Origin: Aspidiotus rigidus
Lineage: Eukaryota > Arthropoda > Insecta > Hemiptera > Diaspididae
Reading direction: 5' to 3'
NCBI GenBank assembly: GCA_035079385.1
Contig: JAVHKY010000052.1
Span: forward strand, 1,240,001 to 1,304,000
DNA: 64,000 nucleotides
In this document: piece by piece, positions 1 through 11,170 of the stretch
How the letters are laid out: each line of letters starts with the position of its first letter
Position numbering within the stretch: position 1 is the first letter of the stretch
Notes under the pieces: model-generated
Seen by the model: only the letters and a program-made list of their open reading frames with translations
Told to the model about the DNA's origin: nothing
The model's database searches: none
Program-made: the position numbers and the translations under genes

Positions 1-3000
1 CCTAGTCGCATAGAATTTGTATCCGAGTACCTATATTGATTTCCGAGCACTTTATTAGTGGGTTTCATCTTGCCACCAGGCTCCATTCTTTTGATGGTAC
101 ACAACCTATCAAATTGTCTAATTTGACAACGTCAGAGTCATTGTTTTAATCTCAAACTCTGCACTAAGGTCACAAATAATGAAGCGAGGTACCTAGTCTA
201 TGCATAATGTACCCAAATACCTAGAGTTTATTGAGAAAAGATCACGAGTGAATAAATAAAAATCTATTATGAAAAAACTCGGCGCTTCGCGCCTCGCTAA
301 TGGGCTGCGGCCCCTTCAACCTCCCAAATATCATATTTTCAATAAAATTGAATAACGGTGACGTTGGAACACGTTAGCTTCGTAGATTGTTCAACTTTTC
401 GAAGTGAATTTTAAATAAGAAGCAGTTTTGTAACAGCCCTCCCCCTTGATGAATGAATCAATAAATTAATAGATTAATAAATAAAAAATTCACACCACAA
501 AAATAAACGAATAAATAAAAGACAGTATATATATATAGTAAGCCTTTATTAATACAAGTTTACAAAAACTACAATATTAATTAGGAACAGTCAATAAATA
601 AGTAGATAATTAAATAAAAAATACGGGTAAGCACCACCGACTTTTCAATATGACTGATACATGACCAATTTCAATTTATCCATTATCTTAAATAATTAAG
701 TTTTTTGTCTTGCAAATGAATATAGGTAGAAAACTCACTAAGAAAGTTTAGTCGCACTTTAGTTGGCAAAAAAAGTAGGTATGTAAAAATAAATGATCTG
801 TGGATATCAATACAGTTTATAAAAGATACTCGGCCGATTATTAAATCCATCGCTCACACGCAACATCTAACGTACCCGCAAAAAATGTTGGTAGTAAGAA
901 GTTTTTACAACCAATACAATCATGATGCATTGCGTACGTTCCAGGCTAAAGAACTCAAATTCAACAAACCCCGACGACTTTATAGGCATATTTTGAGGAT
1001 TACAATATCAACCTAGGAAAATATTGCTGTGGTAGTGAGAACAAATGCGTCTCATGTACAGAGTTTAGGATATGCTTCTGCTTGATTTCGTACCCAACCT
1101 CATGAATATACGTACGTGTACCTTTCATCGCCTACTACAATACATGACATCAACCTACTTTAACCAATGAACAACCAGATATCGCTTGCTGGTGTCGCTT
1201 TTTGTTCCATGTCGAAAAGCTGACGGACACTGTTAAGGTGTGACAAATTAACGCGACAGCCGACACCTACCATTTTGGATTACTGACACTTTCGGATTAT
1301 CTTATTAATGATTAAAAAATAAAAACGAAGCACCGCAAATTAGGAAGAGGGTGGTCCATATTTCCGTGGGGGTATCAGCCTACAGCCGCAGTGCCAAATA
1401 AGTTTTACAACAAAAGTTTATCACAAGAAATTCTTTGGAAAAGGATTAGCAACCAGTACGTTAGTACAGTTCAGTTACGTCAAAAAGACAGCCTATGAGA
1501 GAGTAAAAGCGTATAAAAAATTGTTGCAAGTTTCATACAAGGTCAACTTTTTTGAACGAGAAAATGATCTATGCTGCTACTACACCCATTCACTCAGGTT
1601 TTCTTATAATTATGTTAAATACATAATTATATAAATATAACATTATTATTATACGTATAGATACTAGGAAAGACAGCGTTTACAGTATTTTTTTGTACGT
1701 GGAAAACTGCGTTTCATCGTACAATAAGTTCAACTCTACGGCAAAAATCCTCTAATGAAAGTGGTTGGAAAATATTTTCCGCTCGTGTCTTCACATTCGC
1801 GGAAATACAGAAAACTTCGGAGATGAGACACTTTCCACGCAAAATACTGGCGTGAAAACATTGATTTTCCGACTACCGTTCATTAATGCTATAGAATGCA
1901 ATGGGTGAAATGAAATAAAAGCTGATAATGATTATCAAAGGCGAATTTTGCTATTTTTATCCTATCTGGGAAACACATAATATAATATGACCCAGTAGAG
2001 ACAGAATAAGAAATTGCGCATGTTCTTTTTCGTGCCCGGTGCCTCAGAGCCCGCATTTTTTCGTCTATTAATTTACTTGTAATTACTTGTAGTGTTAAAG
2101 ATGGACAATTTCTTCGTGGAATTTGAATTTTTTTTAAATACTCATTGAAACAAAATTATCGTCTCATTTCCGCGATTATTGCTTTATCAAAACAGTAAAT
2201 ATTTTTCGTCGCTCTGAATTTCTCATTAAACTTCTGTAGACGAAAACATGAGTACGATTTTTCTTAATTTCTCCACTGATCGGGTTCTCGATTGACTATC
2301 ACGTGACTTTTAATAGGCGAGGCGTTGGCTACGTGAACAATTATCGTTTATTATTCCGGACGATATGTGTACTCTAATTCATTGAACTTGTCAACCTTGA
2401 GAGAAGAGAACTGAACTCTATTCATCTTCACGTTGTTCTTATGATAGGCCTATCTCCTTTTTTTTTTTTTTTTCTTCTTTTCTACTTTTCTATCAAAATT
2501 TTCCCACGAAAATTAGGAAAAACCTTGCGCACCGAAAAGTGCCAGCTGTCAAATAATTTTGTTACACAGTGCAGTGTGACTCAGTTGTCGAAATATTAGT
2601 AAACTCGCGCGGTTTTCACCAAATCTGCAAAACAATTGGCTCTAATTACTTTTTTTTTCCTTGAGTGAAAAATATATGCTTTATCACGGCGCCGTTGTAT
2701 ATTGGTGCGATACATGAGTAATTCAACTCGATATCTTCTCAACGTCTAGTTATTCGTTCACATGAACTGACAAAGTAAACTTCATCAGTTTTTAGTCGAC
2801 AAGTTACGAGGATCTTCATTGAGTCATTGGACATTATTATGTATTAATTAATGTAATACCAAAAAATGTTACCGGTGACTACCTTTCACAGGATGAATTC
2901 AAATAAATAGATCGATGTCGTTTCACCCGAAATAAATTTTCGTAGAAATGTATGATTAACTTGAGTAGTTTGGTTCAAATCGTTGAGACTTAACTAGACT

Positions 3001-5100
3001 TCTACATTCTAAACTAGAATTATCCCAGACGAAGAAGGGGGCGAACGAGCGGAGCGAGTGAGCTCCCTATAAGCACGATAAATCAAGAAGAAGGGCAAAC
3101 GAACGGAACGACCTCCTGACAACACTAAATTATTCGATATTGCATACTAGACTTATATTTTAAACAATGACAGACATGAAACATGATCTTTATTTATTTG
3201 GCTACGTCAAAACGTTTTTTTCATTTTTTTTATTCATTTTTTTTTTTTTACGGAAATTAATGTAATGGCATAAAATATTGAAATCGCTACCTTCTTTGAA
3301 ACCAAAACCTCAGAACCACCAAGTCGTTGCCTGTCGTCTTGCCGATTCCTTACATCCATTTCTTATCTTCACATTCAGCCTACTGATCAACACACAAAAT
3401 TCAACCACAATTGTAGAAAACAAGAAAGAGTGGGAACGACTGCAGGAAACCTTTGCTCTCTATGGGCCAACAACTTGATACAAAATTTTCTTACCTAATT
3501 TTTATTTATGGCATATGATTATGTGAAGGTCGTCAATAAAGGTATTTCGGCTTTGATTGTGAATGATCACAATATTATTTCAAATTAGGAAAATGGTGAA
3601 AACGTTTATGAGTATAATGTAAAAAGTCTGTAATAGACTATACTTATCCCTAAATCAATAAATCGGACTTTGTCAATCTGTCAATCGCAATTGGTTCAAA
3701 GTGGGTTTTGTTTATTTAAGGGGACACTTGGAAGTAACTGCACTACTAACCGGTAAACCGCAAATAGTGCACACATAGACCTTTTTTTTTCCTTCTTCTT
3801 CTTGAGGTAAATGATGAACGTGATCAGCATCGGCTGTATTTCATTTCATATGGTGGAGATACTTGTTATCGATAACGTTTGGATCAATTTGGTTAGAACT
3901 GTCTGCAGTAGACAATGATATCTCAATCGGAATTAATTGAAAATCATAATCTCCGATTCAAATTTTCAAACAATTATGATATTGGCCATAATAAACGAGG
4001 GAGATGAGAATGGCACAATTTCTGAGAGGAAGCCAAAAATATTTTTGGGATACATATCAATAATGCGAAAAAAAATTAAAGTAAAGCAAAGATGGTGAAC
4101 AAAAAAATAATATCAGAGGATAGGGATTGATTTACTTTGACTAAATTTCAATGCCCTGAATAATTTACGATGGAATCAATTAGGCCTACTCGTACACGTT
4201 ATGAACTAGAAATTGGTCAAACACGCTCGTCTATTTTGGAACAGGGTTCGTGGCATAAGTATCGATAATGAAGAAAAAATAAATAAATTGAATAATTCTA
4301 GCAATGGTATTGTGCTCTCAAATGCACTTGAGTATTGTGAATTGGTCACAAAAACAATATTATATTGCACTTCTCGACGCGTCAACCGCGCACTCAGATT
4401 CGACTCGCATAATCTATTAGGTACCGATGCCAGAGAATTGTATCGTATTCTGTATTTAGAAACTGGTCAGACCTGTAAAATTGCGTCGACATTTACGTAT
4501 AAACATTCTCCTCTTGCCACATAACGATGCGAATGTCATCCATACCATTTGCCTAAAATTCATCCGGGGTAAAATAAATTACAGCGTTATTACCTGTTGC
4601 CGGTTGAATTAAAGATTCATATGAGTATACGAGCGACGTAGTGTGGAGTAACTGGCCAAAGTTTTTTTTTTTATTTTAGATTCTTGAAATTCCTACTAGC
4701 AGCGTCATTTTGACCAGGTCATTCCTCCCTTCAGAAGGATTGTATGCGTTCAATTATACTACAAAACAATACCTACAAGAGAGGAATACAACATCGTCAG
4801 AGCCTTGAATTTTTTTGAACTTGTAGCATCGCCAATATCCTGGCATGCTGTATGCTATCACGAATGTATTGAATATTGATAGGTAAAACGTATCTTCTTT
4901 CTCTGCGTACGAAAATGAAACCCATAATTTAGCCACCTTTCATCATTTTCAATGAAGTACATAATAATAAAGATTAATATTCCGTAAACGTTTCATAGCG
5001 CTGCATTATCATTATAAGTGTATGTAGCCTACAGTGTGTCTTTCGACGAAATATTGTGTCATTACCATTGAGCATTGAAATCTAACGGATTTCTGTGAAG
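1..5100. other. No gene recognised; AT-rich intergenic or upstream intronic DNA
   Basis: I see no convincing exon, RNA gene or TE coding sequence. Short GC-rich direct repeats occur near 3027-3110 (an AACGAGCGGAGCGAG-type motif repeated in degenerate form) and a similar GCGCTTCGCGCC patch near 282-302. A poly(T) tract lies near 2460-2475. Short ORFs here have no recognisable domain and look like chance. Confidence 0.6.
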
Positions 5101-5235
5101 AACATCAATCGAATCCCATAAATTTAACATTAGAATACCGTAATTTATAACATTCAATATAAGTATACAGTTCAGTCATAATAATTGTCCAGTGAAAAAT
5201 ATTGATGGTGGCGCCATGATGGCAAATGCCTCTGC

Positions 5236-5440
5236 GGCAATTGCCACCAGTTTGCCCTGTGGCAACATAGAAGCTTAATGTTAGCCTACGAGTATGCCAT
5301 GTGCGTATGTAGCAACATATGTGCAATTGCCATTCATTTTCCCAATGGCAATTGCCACCAGTTTGCCACGTGGCAACATAGAAGCACGAGGTTAGCATAT
5401 ACCATTATGCGCATGTAGCAACATGTGTGCCATCATTGAA
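5236..5440. repeat. Two-copy tandem repeat, period about 111 bp
   Basis: Copy 1 starts at 5236 and copy 2 at 5347. Both begin GGCAATTGCCACCAGTTTGC, continue with a GTGGCAACATAGAAGC block, and later share GTAGCAACAT. The repeat is rich in the palindrome GGCAATTGCC. A related GGCAATTGCC-rich region lies at 8590-8960, which suggests pieces of the same unclassified non-autonomous element. Confidence 0.6.
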
Positions 5441-5459
5441 CTGCATAGTATCATGGAAG

Positions 5460-6090
5460 CATAAGAATAGTGCATAATATGTTTGAATTTGCCACAATTT
5501 TGCTAGATTGGTAATTAATGGCATAATATTGTTGGGGAGCAATGGTCATAATTCGCCCAATTGCATACTAGGTATCCGATGGTTCATGTACACTTAACGT
5601 AAGTACCAAAAACATGATTTTACAGGAGAGCGTTTCAAAGTTTTTTGAAGTTTCACATAAGTTTCACGCAATCCGATAATTTACATTCTTTAGGACCCAT
5701 TTCTGCTCTTGACTCATTTTTGAAAAATGTCATTTACGTAAAGTGTGCAGGAAGCCATCGATATACATTATTATAGCCACTTGATAGAAAATACTACAAT
5801 AGAATTTGCTATACATAATACAACTCTTTGCTTGTATCAGTAATAATTTGGTAGGACTTGCTTCAAATATGAAAAGTTTCCAATAACAACTAAAGTACAT
5901 AAGCCACATAGATGAAGAGTAAGATTTGAAAAATATTGCAATTCAATGTCCCTATCAAAAATTCTCAGGCTTTTTAGATTCAAGTTTCCACCCTTATTAT
6001 TGTGACAATATTTAACCGGCAGCACATTTCAATCAGGATAAAAATGATAATCAAATAGCCAAACGTACAGGAGAAATTCTAATAAATATG
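5460..6090. other. No gene recognised
   Basis: AT-rich sequence with no ORF that I can assign to a family, and no repeat that I could match elsewhere in the window. Confidence 0.5.
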
Positions 6091-6102
6091 AAGAAGAAAC
6101 AT

Positions 6103-6210
6103 TACACGAATCCGTTCCTTTAAGTTACGGCTATCCATACTAAACAATAAAGAGGAATACTCCGACGTGGAGTAAAAAAATGCACGTCGGAGTATTCCTC
6201 TTTATTGTTT
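6103..6210. mobile_element. Short hairpin insertion with 12-bp target-site duplication (Penelope-like hairpin family, copy 1)
   Basis: A 108-bp segment lies between direct 12-bp copies of AAGAAGAAACAT (6091-6102 and 6211-6222). Inside, perfect inverted arms (6142-6169 and 6183-6210, 28 bp) surround a 13-nt loop. A 39-nt unpaired tail lies on the left (6103-6141). Four other loci share this architecture of arms, one-sided tail and long TSD (8131, 32769, 40329, 58210). Seen: TSD, arms, tail. Inferred: target-primed retrotransposition of a Penelope-like fragment. Confidence 0.7.
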
Positions 6211-6222
6211 AAGAAGAAACAT

Positions 6223-8117
6223 GTTTTTTTACTTATTCTTGAAAACAAATAAATTAGTCTTGAAATTGACTTTGTCAACACTTATAACAGAAATAGCACC
6301 GATCACTTTAGAGTACCTATAATCGCGCACACTCTAAGATTAATGACAGCTTAGGCTATGCTGTGGGAGTAGAAATCATGTCTCATTCCACTTTCTTTGT
6401 CCACTATATTTTTTTTCTCTTTACATCAGTTCAAATTGAATACTCTGTAAAGCTTACAAGACAATTTTTTTGATGAGCAAATGTATTTTATATTTTTTGT
6501 CCTTTTGTGTTAGGTACATCTCAACGTCATACTTCACTTACCCATGGAAATATGACCGGACTACAGGTAGCACTTCCAATTCTTGATTTCAAGTCATCTT
6601 CAGAGATTTAATTCAAGAAAATTTTTCAAGTTACCCATTTATGAGATGGTGTGAAATATTTTTGAATTTGGAATATTCTTCAAGATTTTGTTTCAGATTA
6701 ACCAAGTTGTACTCCTATTTCTGGACTAAAAGGATAGATGAGGAAATAACTTGGAATGCTTTCTAGTATTTTTTGACTCTTTCTTTCTTTTTCCAACAAA
6801 GTCTCAAAAAAATTACAAGTTCATAAATGTTGTACTCATACAAAATATTTCAAATATCTGATGTTCTGTTTCTAGCAGAATTCCAAAAATGTTCCAATGT
6901 TTCAAAATACAAATAACTAAAAGAATATTCCTTCAAAGCCCAATAATATCTTCATATTTTTGAACTAGATCTTGAAAACTATTTCAAATCTGTGAATATT
7001 ACACTGAGTGCTGCTGGTATCTTCTGGATTCGAGCCAGGGGAGCAGAGGGATTAAAATGAAAGGTTGATTTTAAGCACAAAAAATTTTTTCATTTCGGTT
7101 TTTTATTCCCCTCCCTCCAACTCCTTCCTCCTTTCTTTGCCCCGCGATCAACCTAATTTGGTGATCAGATAGAATCTCTTGAATGTGGTGTTTACTTTTT
7201 TACAAAATAAAATTAATTCCTTGATTTTTTGGTGGTCCACTTGTTAATGACTTTTTCAGCAGTAAATGACTATCTTGTTTTGATTCAAAACTATTTTCTT
7301 TAATTTTTCTAATGAATATTATTCTGAACACGCGTCAAGTTTTTTATTAGAAAAATGAAAAAAGAAGAAGAGGGGGTCTATGGACGCCACTGATTATAGT
7401 TACAAGAAAACGTTGTTTTTCCGCGTGTCAGTTATTTGCAACGTCAATTATCCGCACACGTCCAAAGAGAAGAAAAAAAAAAAGAAAAAAATTGGAAAGA
7501 ACATCACGTTTACCTCTTAATATTTGTCCTACATGTTTTCACTTGACCGTTTTCTGAGTCTGGTAATTACATAGACTTACAGCCTTGAAAATTAGCTAGT
7601 CTCCTTGAATATCCTAAAAATTAACCTTAGGTATGCTTTTGTTTTGCATTCAGTTGACAAAATTTGTTATCTGCAAAAATTTTTATCCGCACAACCCTCG
7701 GTTCCAATTAGGGCAGATGAACGACGTTTGACTGTTCATGAAAACTTTTTCAGCAAAATCTCTAAAATATAAGGATTTCAAAAAATTCAATGACTACCTA
7801 CATCAATATTTTCATTGAATATTTACTCTGTTGTTTTTCACATTTGGTACAAAACAAATGTAGAAAAAAAATGTACATGAAAATTTTGTCCAAACGCAAA
7901 TTGAATTTCTGAAATTGATGGAAAATTAGCAACTTTCCTCCATGGTATATTACAAGATTTATTATAATTACAATGATTGATAGGCCTGCACAATTATAAG
8001 TCAATTTAATTTTGGAGGGACTGGATGGAATTTAATCTTATCACCAATTCACCAAGGGCTAATTACTGGTGGTGTATTTAAATTCAGAATATAAAGTTTC
8101 AATCACACGTATCAATA
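6223..8117. other. No gene recognised
   Basis: AT-rich sequence with many short T/A homopolymers. The ORFs are short and without recognisable motifs. Confidence 0.5.
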
Positions 8118-8130
8118 CCAATATTTTATC

Positions 8131-8310
8131 AAAGAAAAACAGAAAAAACTGGCACTTAATATCACTATATTATTTCCTGTAAGAGACCGACGTTTCGTCG
8201 CATCACGCGACTTCATCAGGGTCGAAACTAAAATAATATAGTGATATTAAGTGCCAGTTTTCTCTGTTTTTCTTTGATTATTCAATAAATATCACGAGTA
8301 AATCTCTTTT
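8131..8310. mobile_element. Short hairpin insertion with 13-bp target-site duplication (Penelope-like hairpin family, copy 2)
   Basis: A 180-bp insert lies between 13-bp direct repeats CCAATATTTTATC (8118-8130 and 8311-8323). Arms at 8131-8175 and 8231-8275 pair with a single mismatch. The loop (8176-8230) carries a hammerhead-ribozyme-like motif on the minus strand. A 35-nt tail (8276-8310) begins GATTATTC and contains ACG followed by A-rich sequence ending CTTTT. It resembles the 34-nt tail of the copy at 32769-32897, which ties the two together. Confidence 0.75.
8185..8223 (-). ncRNA. Minimal hammerhead-ribozyme-like motif with very short helix III
   Basis: Read on the minus strand from 8223: a GACC arm, then the core CTGATGA (8213-8219), a stem GTCGC/GCGAC closed by the loop GTGAT, then GAAAC-GTC (8189-8196), then GGTC (8185-8188), which pairs with GACC as helix I. 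This matches the conserved CUGANGA and GAAA core. Helix III would be only the AC/GU pair, as in the small hammerhead variants associated with Penelope-like retroelements, which cleave as dimers. One extra A sits between the CTGATGA core and stem II. Activity is inferred, not shown. Confidence 0.6.
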
Positions 8311-8339
8311 CCAATATTTTATCCTTCCGACTGTTAGAT

Positions 8340-8460
8340 CCCCGTAGGGCAGTTAGTTAGGTCCCTGACAGGTAGGAATAAGGTTGTGGGTTCAAATCCC
8401 ACCACGGCCTATCTGTGATTACCTGTAAAATGTCTCCACATGGACCCATTATTTATTTTT
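8340..8460 (+). repeat. tRNA-like SINE head (candidate)
   Basis: A near-perfect T-arm is visible: GTGGG, loop TTCAAAT, CCCAC, which includes the B-box GGTTCAAATCC. About 35 nt upstream is a degenerate A-box-like TAGTTAGGTC. No matching acceptor stem can be folded, so this is not a functional tRNA. A T-rich tract follows (8452-8520). A tRNA-derived SINE remnant is the best reading; a chance match is possible. Confidence 0.4.
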
Positions 8461-8589
8461 TTTTCATTATTATTAATGTAGTTTTATTTTTTAATTTTTT
8501 TTTTTTTTTTTCTGTAAATGTAATTATATTGTGTAATTTTAATTAATTTTATATTAATTTCAATTAAAATCTGGTTGTAATAAAGAGAA

Positions 8590-8960
8590 ATAAAACTGTG
8601 GTAGCAATTGCCTGCATAGCGCCTTCATGGAACGCTTTATTGGCAAAATCATGTCGGCCTATAAGCAAATGCCATGGTGGCAATTGCCTGTACGGTACCT
8701 ACATAACGTTGCAATGTAGCTACCATCAAAGCAGAATAGTAGCATTTTCACTGTCTTGTACGCGCCCACATGGCAACATTTTATTTTATTTTATTTATTT
8801 TAAATTGTTTTATTTTTTGAGGTGGTGCCGACAACAGTCCGTGGACCGATAACAAACAAAGTAATGAACTAGGCAAACTAGTGGCAATAAACTGAATTAG
8901 TCTCATTGCCATACTGTTTGCCATTATGGGCAAACAGTGTGCCAAATCCCGACTTTAACA
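8590..8960. repeat. GGCAATTGCC-rich dispersed repeat
   Basis: Repeated words such as GGCAATTGCC, CATGGCAACATTTT, GTTTGCCA and GGCAAAC occur through this stretch and relate it to the tandem repeat at 5236-5440. No ends or coding capacity are visible. Confidence 0.4.
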
Positions 8961-10640
8961 TGGCAAATTTTTCACTGTGATAAATCCTTAGAAATCATCT
9001 ATGCTTTTTCGATATCGAGAAAAAGGATCACCTGTAGTGAGTTGACTGTATAATGGCCCGATGGATAATTTTATCTTCAAGACCTGGATATTTATAGCGC
9101 GTGTTATTCCAGCTAGATGGAGTAAACCTACCGAAACCGGGCAATCCATTTTACTTCTCGAAATTATAAACAGTTCTTTCGAAATAACTAAATTTTATGC
9201 GGATATTTCATGAATATTATGATGTAATTTCATCATTCAAAAGAAAGTATTGATGTGATTGATCAGTTTAATGTCGTTTGTGAGACCTTTGATCTAATTT
9301 GGATCCTCTCTAGAACAGGCAACTAAGCGAGCTCGGCCCAGTAAAATCACCTAAAAGACTCACGGCTCCTCAATCCACCAGTTTTCAAAAGATTCCCGTT
9401 CCAGATTCATCAAAACTTGCCACTGACAGAGCGGGGTTCACTCCCTTTTCGGATACATTCAACCTTCCACTGGTTTCTTAACTCACCGTCCTCTGAAGGT
9501 TGCAAACAACTATGCATGCTGCACAATCCCTCTCTTTCTTCCCGTATGCATGTACAACTTGAACGTTAGAGGCGATCGGCCTACCTTTTCAAGAGGGCTA
9601 CGGCCTGGAGTTCTAGCCTATAAAGAAGCAATAGCAGACAAGGGCCCCTTCTACTTATAGCAGGAAGACTAGTTCCCAGCAATTGCCAACGAAAAATGAT
9701 TCGAACTTATTTATAGAGCTTTTTTATAGTAATAGATAGTACCGTAGCGAGAAGTCATGCGTTCTCTTTCTCAAAGTCCTTATCTATGAATGACTACAAG
9801 CATTAATTGCAAAACATACTCGGGTTCACGTTTTTGCATCCTTTCTAACCAATATTTTGTAATTGCGGATAAAGTAACATATCATATTTGAATACCAAAT
9901 TCTTAAATCTTTCAACTAAAGATCTACCTGATCACATTCTCTACTTATTAAAGGAAATACTCAGTTTCAGCCTTTTACCTCAAAACCAAAAATGGGCGCA
10001 TATATTATGTATGCAACGTATACAAATTCAAAGTGTGCCTGGTTCAGAATCAGCTGAAGTCGTAAAATTATTACTTCTTCTTGTTTAGGTGTAGCAACTG
10101 GTTAACGATCGTCGCATCTATTTCATATACACACACGCTCATTCATTTTTATTCCAGTAAGTTAAATATTTTCGAGTATTCGTTTTCATTATTTTTCGTA
10201 CGTATAGGCCTAACAATGCTAAGTTTATTTAATCCCATTTAAGGGTACTTCTTTGTGGTTCATAAGAGTACAGTAAAGCAAAGAATTGTTAAAAGGAATG
10301 CCAAAATCATCGAGCACTGTAATCATTTCTCCGATATATATGTGAGCAGAAGCTGTCTCCCGCTTGTTCTATTAATATCCGTTCTACAAAGGAAAAAAGA
10401 AAAAAAAAATAGGCCCAATAGCATGAAACGATATGAACGTTTTGGATGGAGGTTCAATTGATATGTAAATTACTGCTAGTCGACTGGTGGGGATGTATCC
10501 CCTTGAATGACTTGAATGACAGCGCAAACTATTTTGTGTAAGTGCGCGCGTGTGTGTGTATTAAGCTTTGAAATCAGATATTTTGTGCCTTCTCCATTTG
10601 CTGTACATCGTAGATACCACTTTAAAAGGGGCAGAAGGAA
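8961..10640. other. No gene recognised
   Basis: No domain-bearing ORF, RNA gene or recognisable TE terminus found. Composition is like the surroundings. Confidence 0.5.
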
Positions 10641-10649
10641 GTTGAAAAA

Positions 10650-10850
10650 ATTGACTTTTCAGCTATATTATAAGATGGGGTAGGGCCTTGGAAAAATTTC
10701 GATTTTCAAGCTACATACGATCTCGAATATCGAGCTTCAAACAATAGGAGACAAATTTTTGACTTTCAAGTTACATATGATGGGGTAGGGACTTGAAACA
10801 ATTTTGAACATCGAGATATATCTCCGCGAGCAGGAAATGAAATAAGCTAA
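10650..10850. repeat. Dispersed repeat with iterated TTCAAGCTACATAYGAT units
   Basis: Units of the type TTTCAAGCTACATA followed by GGGGTAGGGMCTTG recur twice here (near 10717 and 10758). The same kind of sequence recurs at about 31,690-31,930 and 46,738-47,350. No ORF. Likely the non-coding part of an unclassified TE. Confidence 0.45.
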
Positions 10851-10853
10851 GAT

Positions 10854-11170
10854 TTTACCGACTTTTCGAACGAAAAGTCAGGTATTACTCCCGACATAAT
10901 TGTGACGGCGAAGCCCGGGAAAGAATTTTCTCGACGTTTTAGAGGTCCTCGATCAGCCTGAGACTAATAAAAAAATTTCAGGTGTCCTTATATATTTATA
11001 TATGTATATATTTATGTATATATAAGATTTTTTTTTGTCCACGCAACTCCTCAAAAACTACTGGTTGTATTCTTTTAAAGTTTGGTCAAGTTGTAGTGGA
11101 TTATCTGAAGTTGGGCATGTGCATTTTTTTCTGAGATTGGATGAATAGTTGGGTAATCCTCAATTTTCCT
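10854..11170 (+). repeat. Copy of the TTTTACCGACTTTT repeat family
   Basis: Begins TTTTACCGACTTTTCGAACG, contains CTCGACGTTTTAGAGGTC, an internal (TA)-rich tract, and a later ACTCCTCAAAAACTACT block. Other copies are at 19852-20219 (inverted), 24307-24459 with 28069-28440 (split by a Gypsy insertion), 29563-30080 (interrupted) and 42172-42509 (inverted). Class unknown; no ORF. Confidence 0.6.

Noticed and set aside
282..310. GC-rich GCGCTTCGCGCC patch as foreign or bacterial DNA
   Set aside because: Too short, with no coding sequence; similar short GC-rich patches recur near 3030 and 45,300 in otherwise ordinary DNA.
8340..8412. tRNA gene
   Set aside because: The T-arm is perfect, but no acceptor stem or proper anticodon arm can be formed. 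Kept only as a SINE-head candidate.
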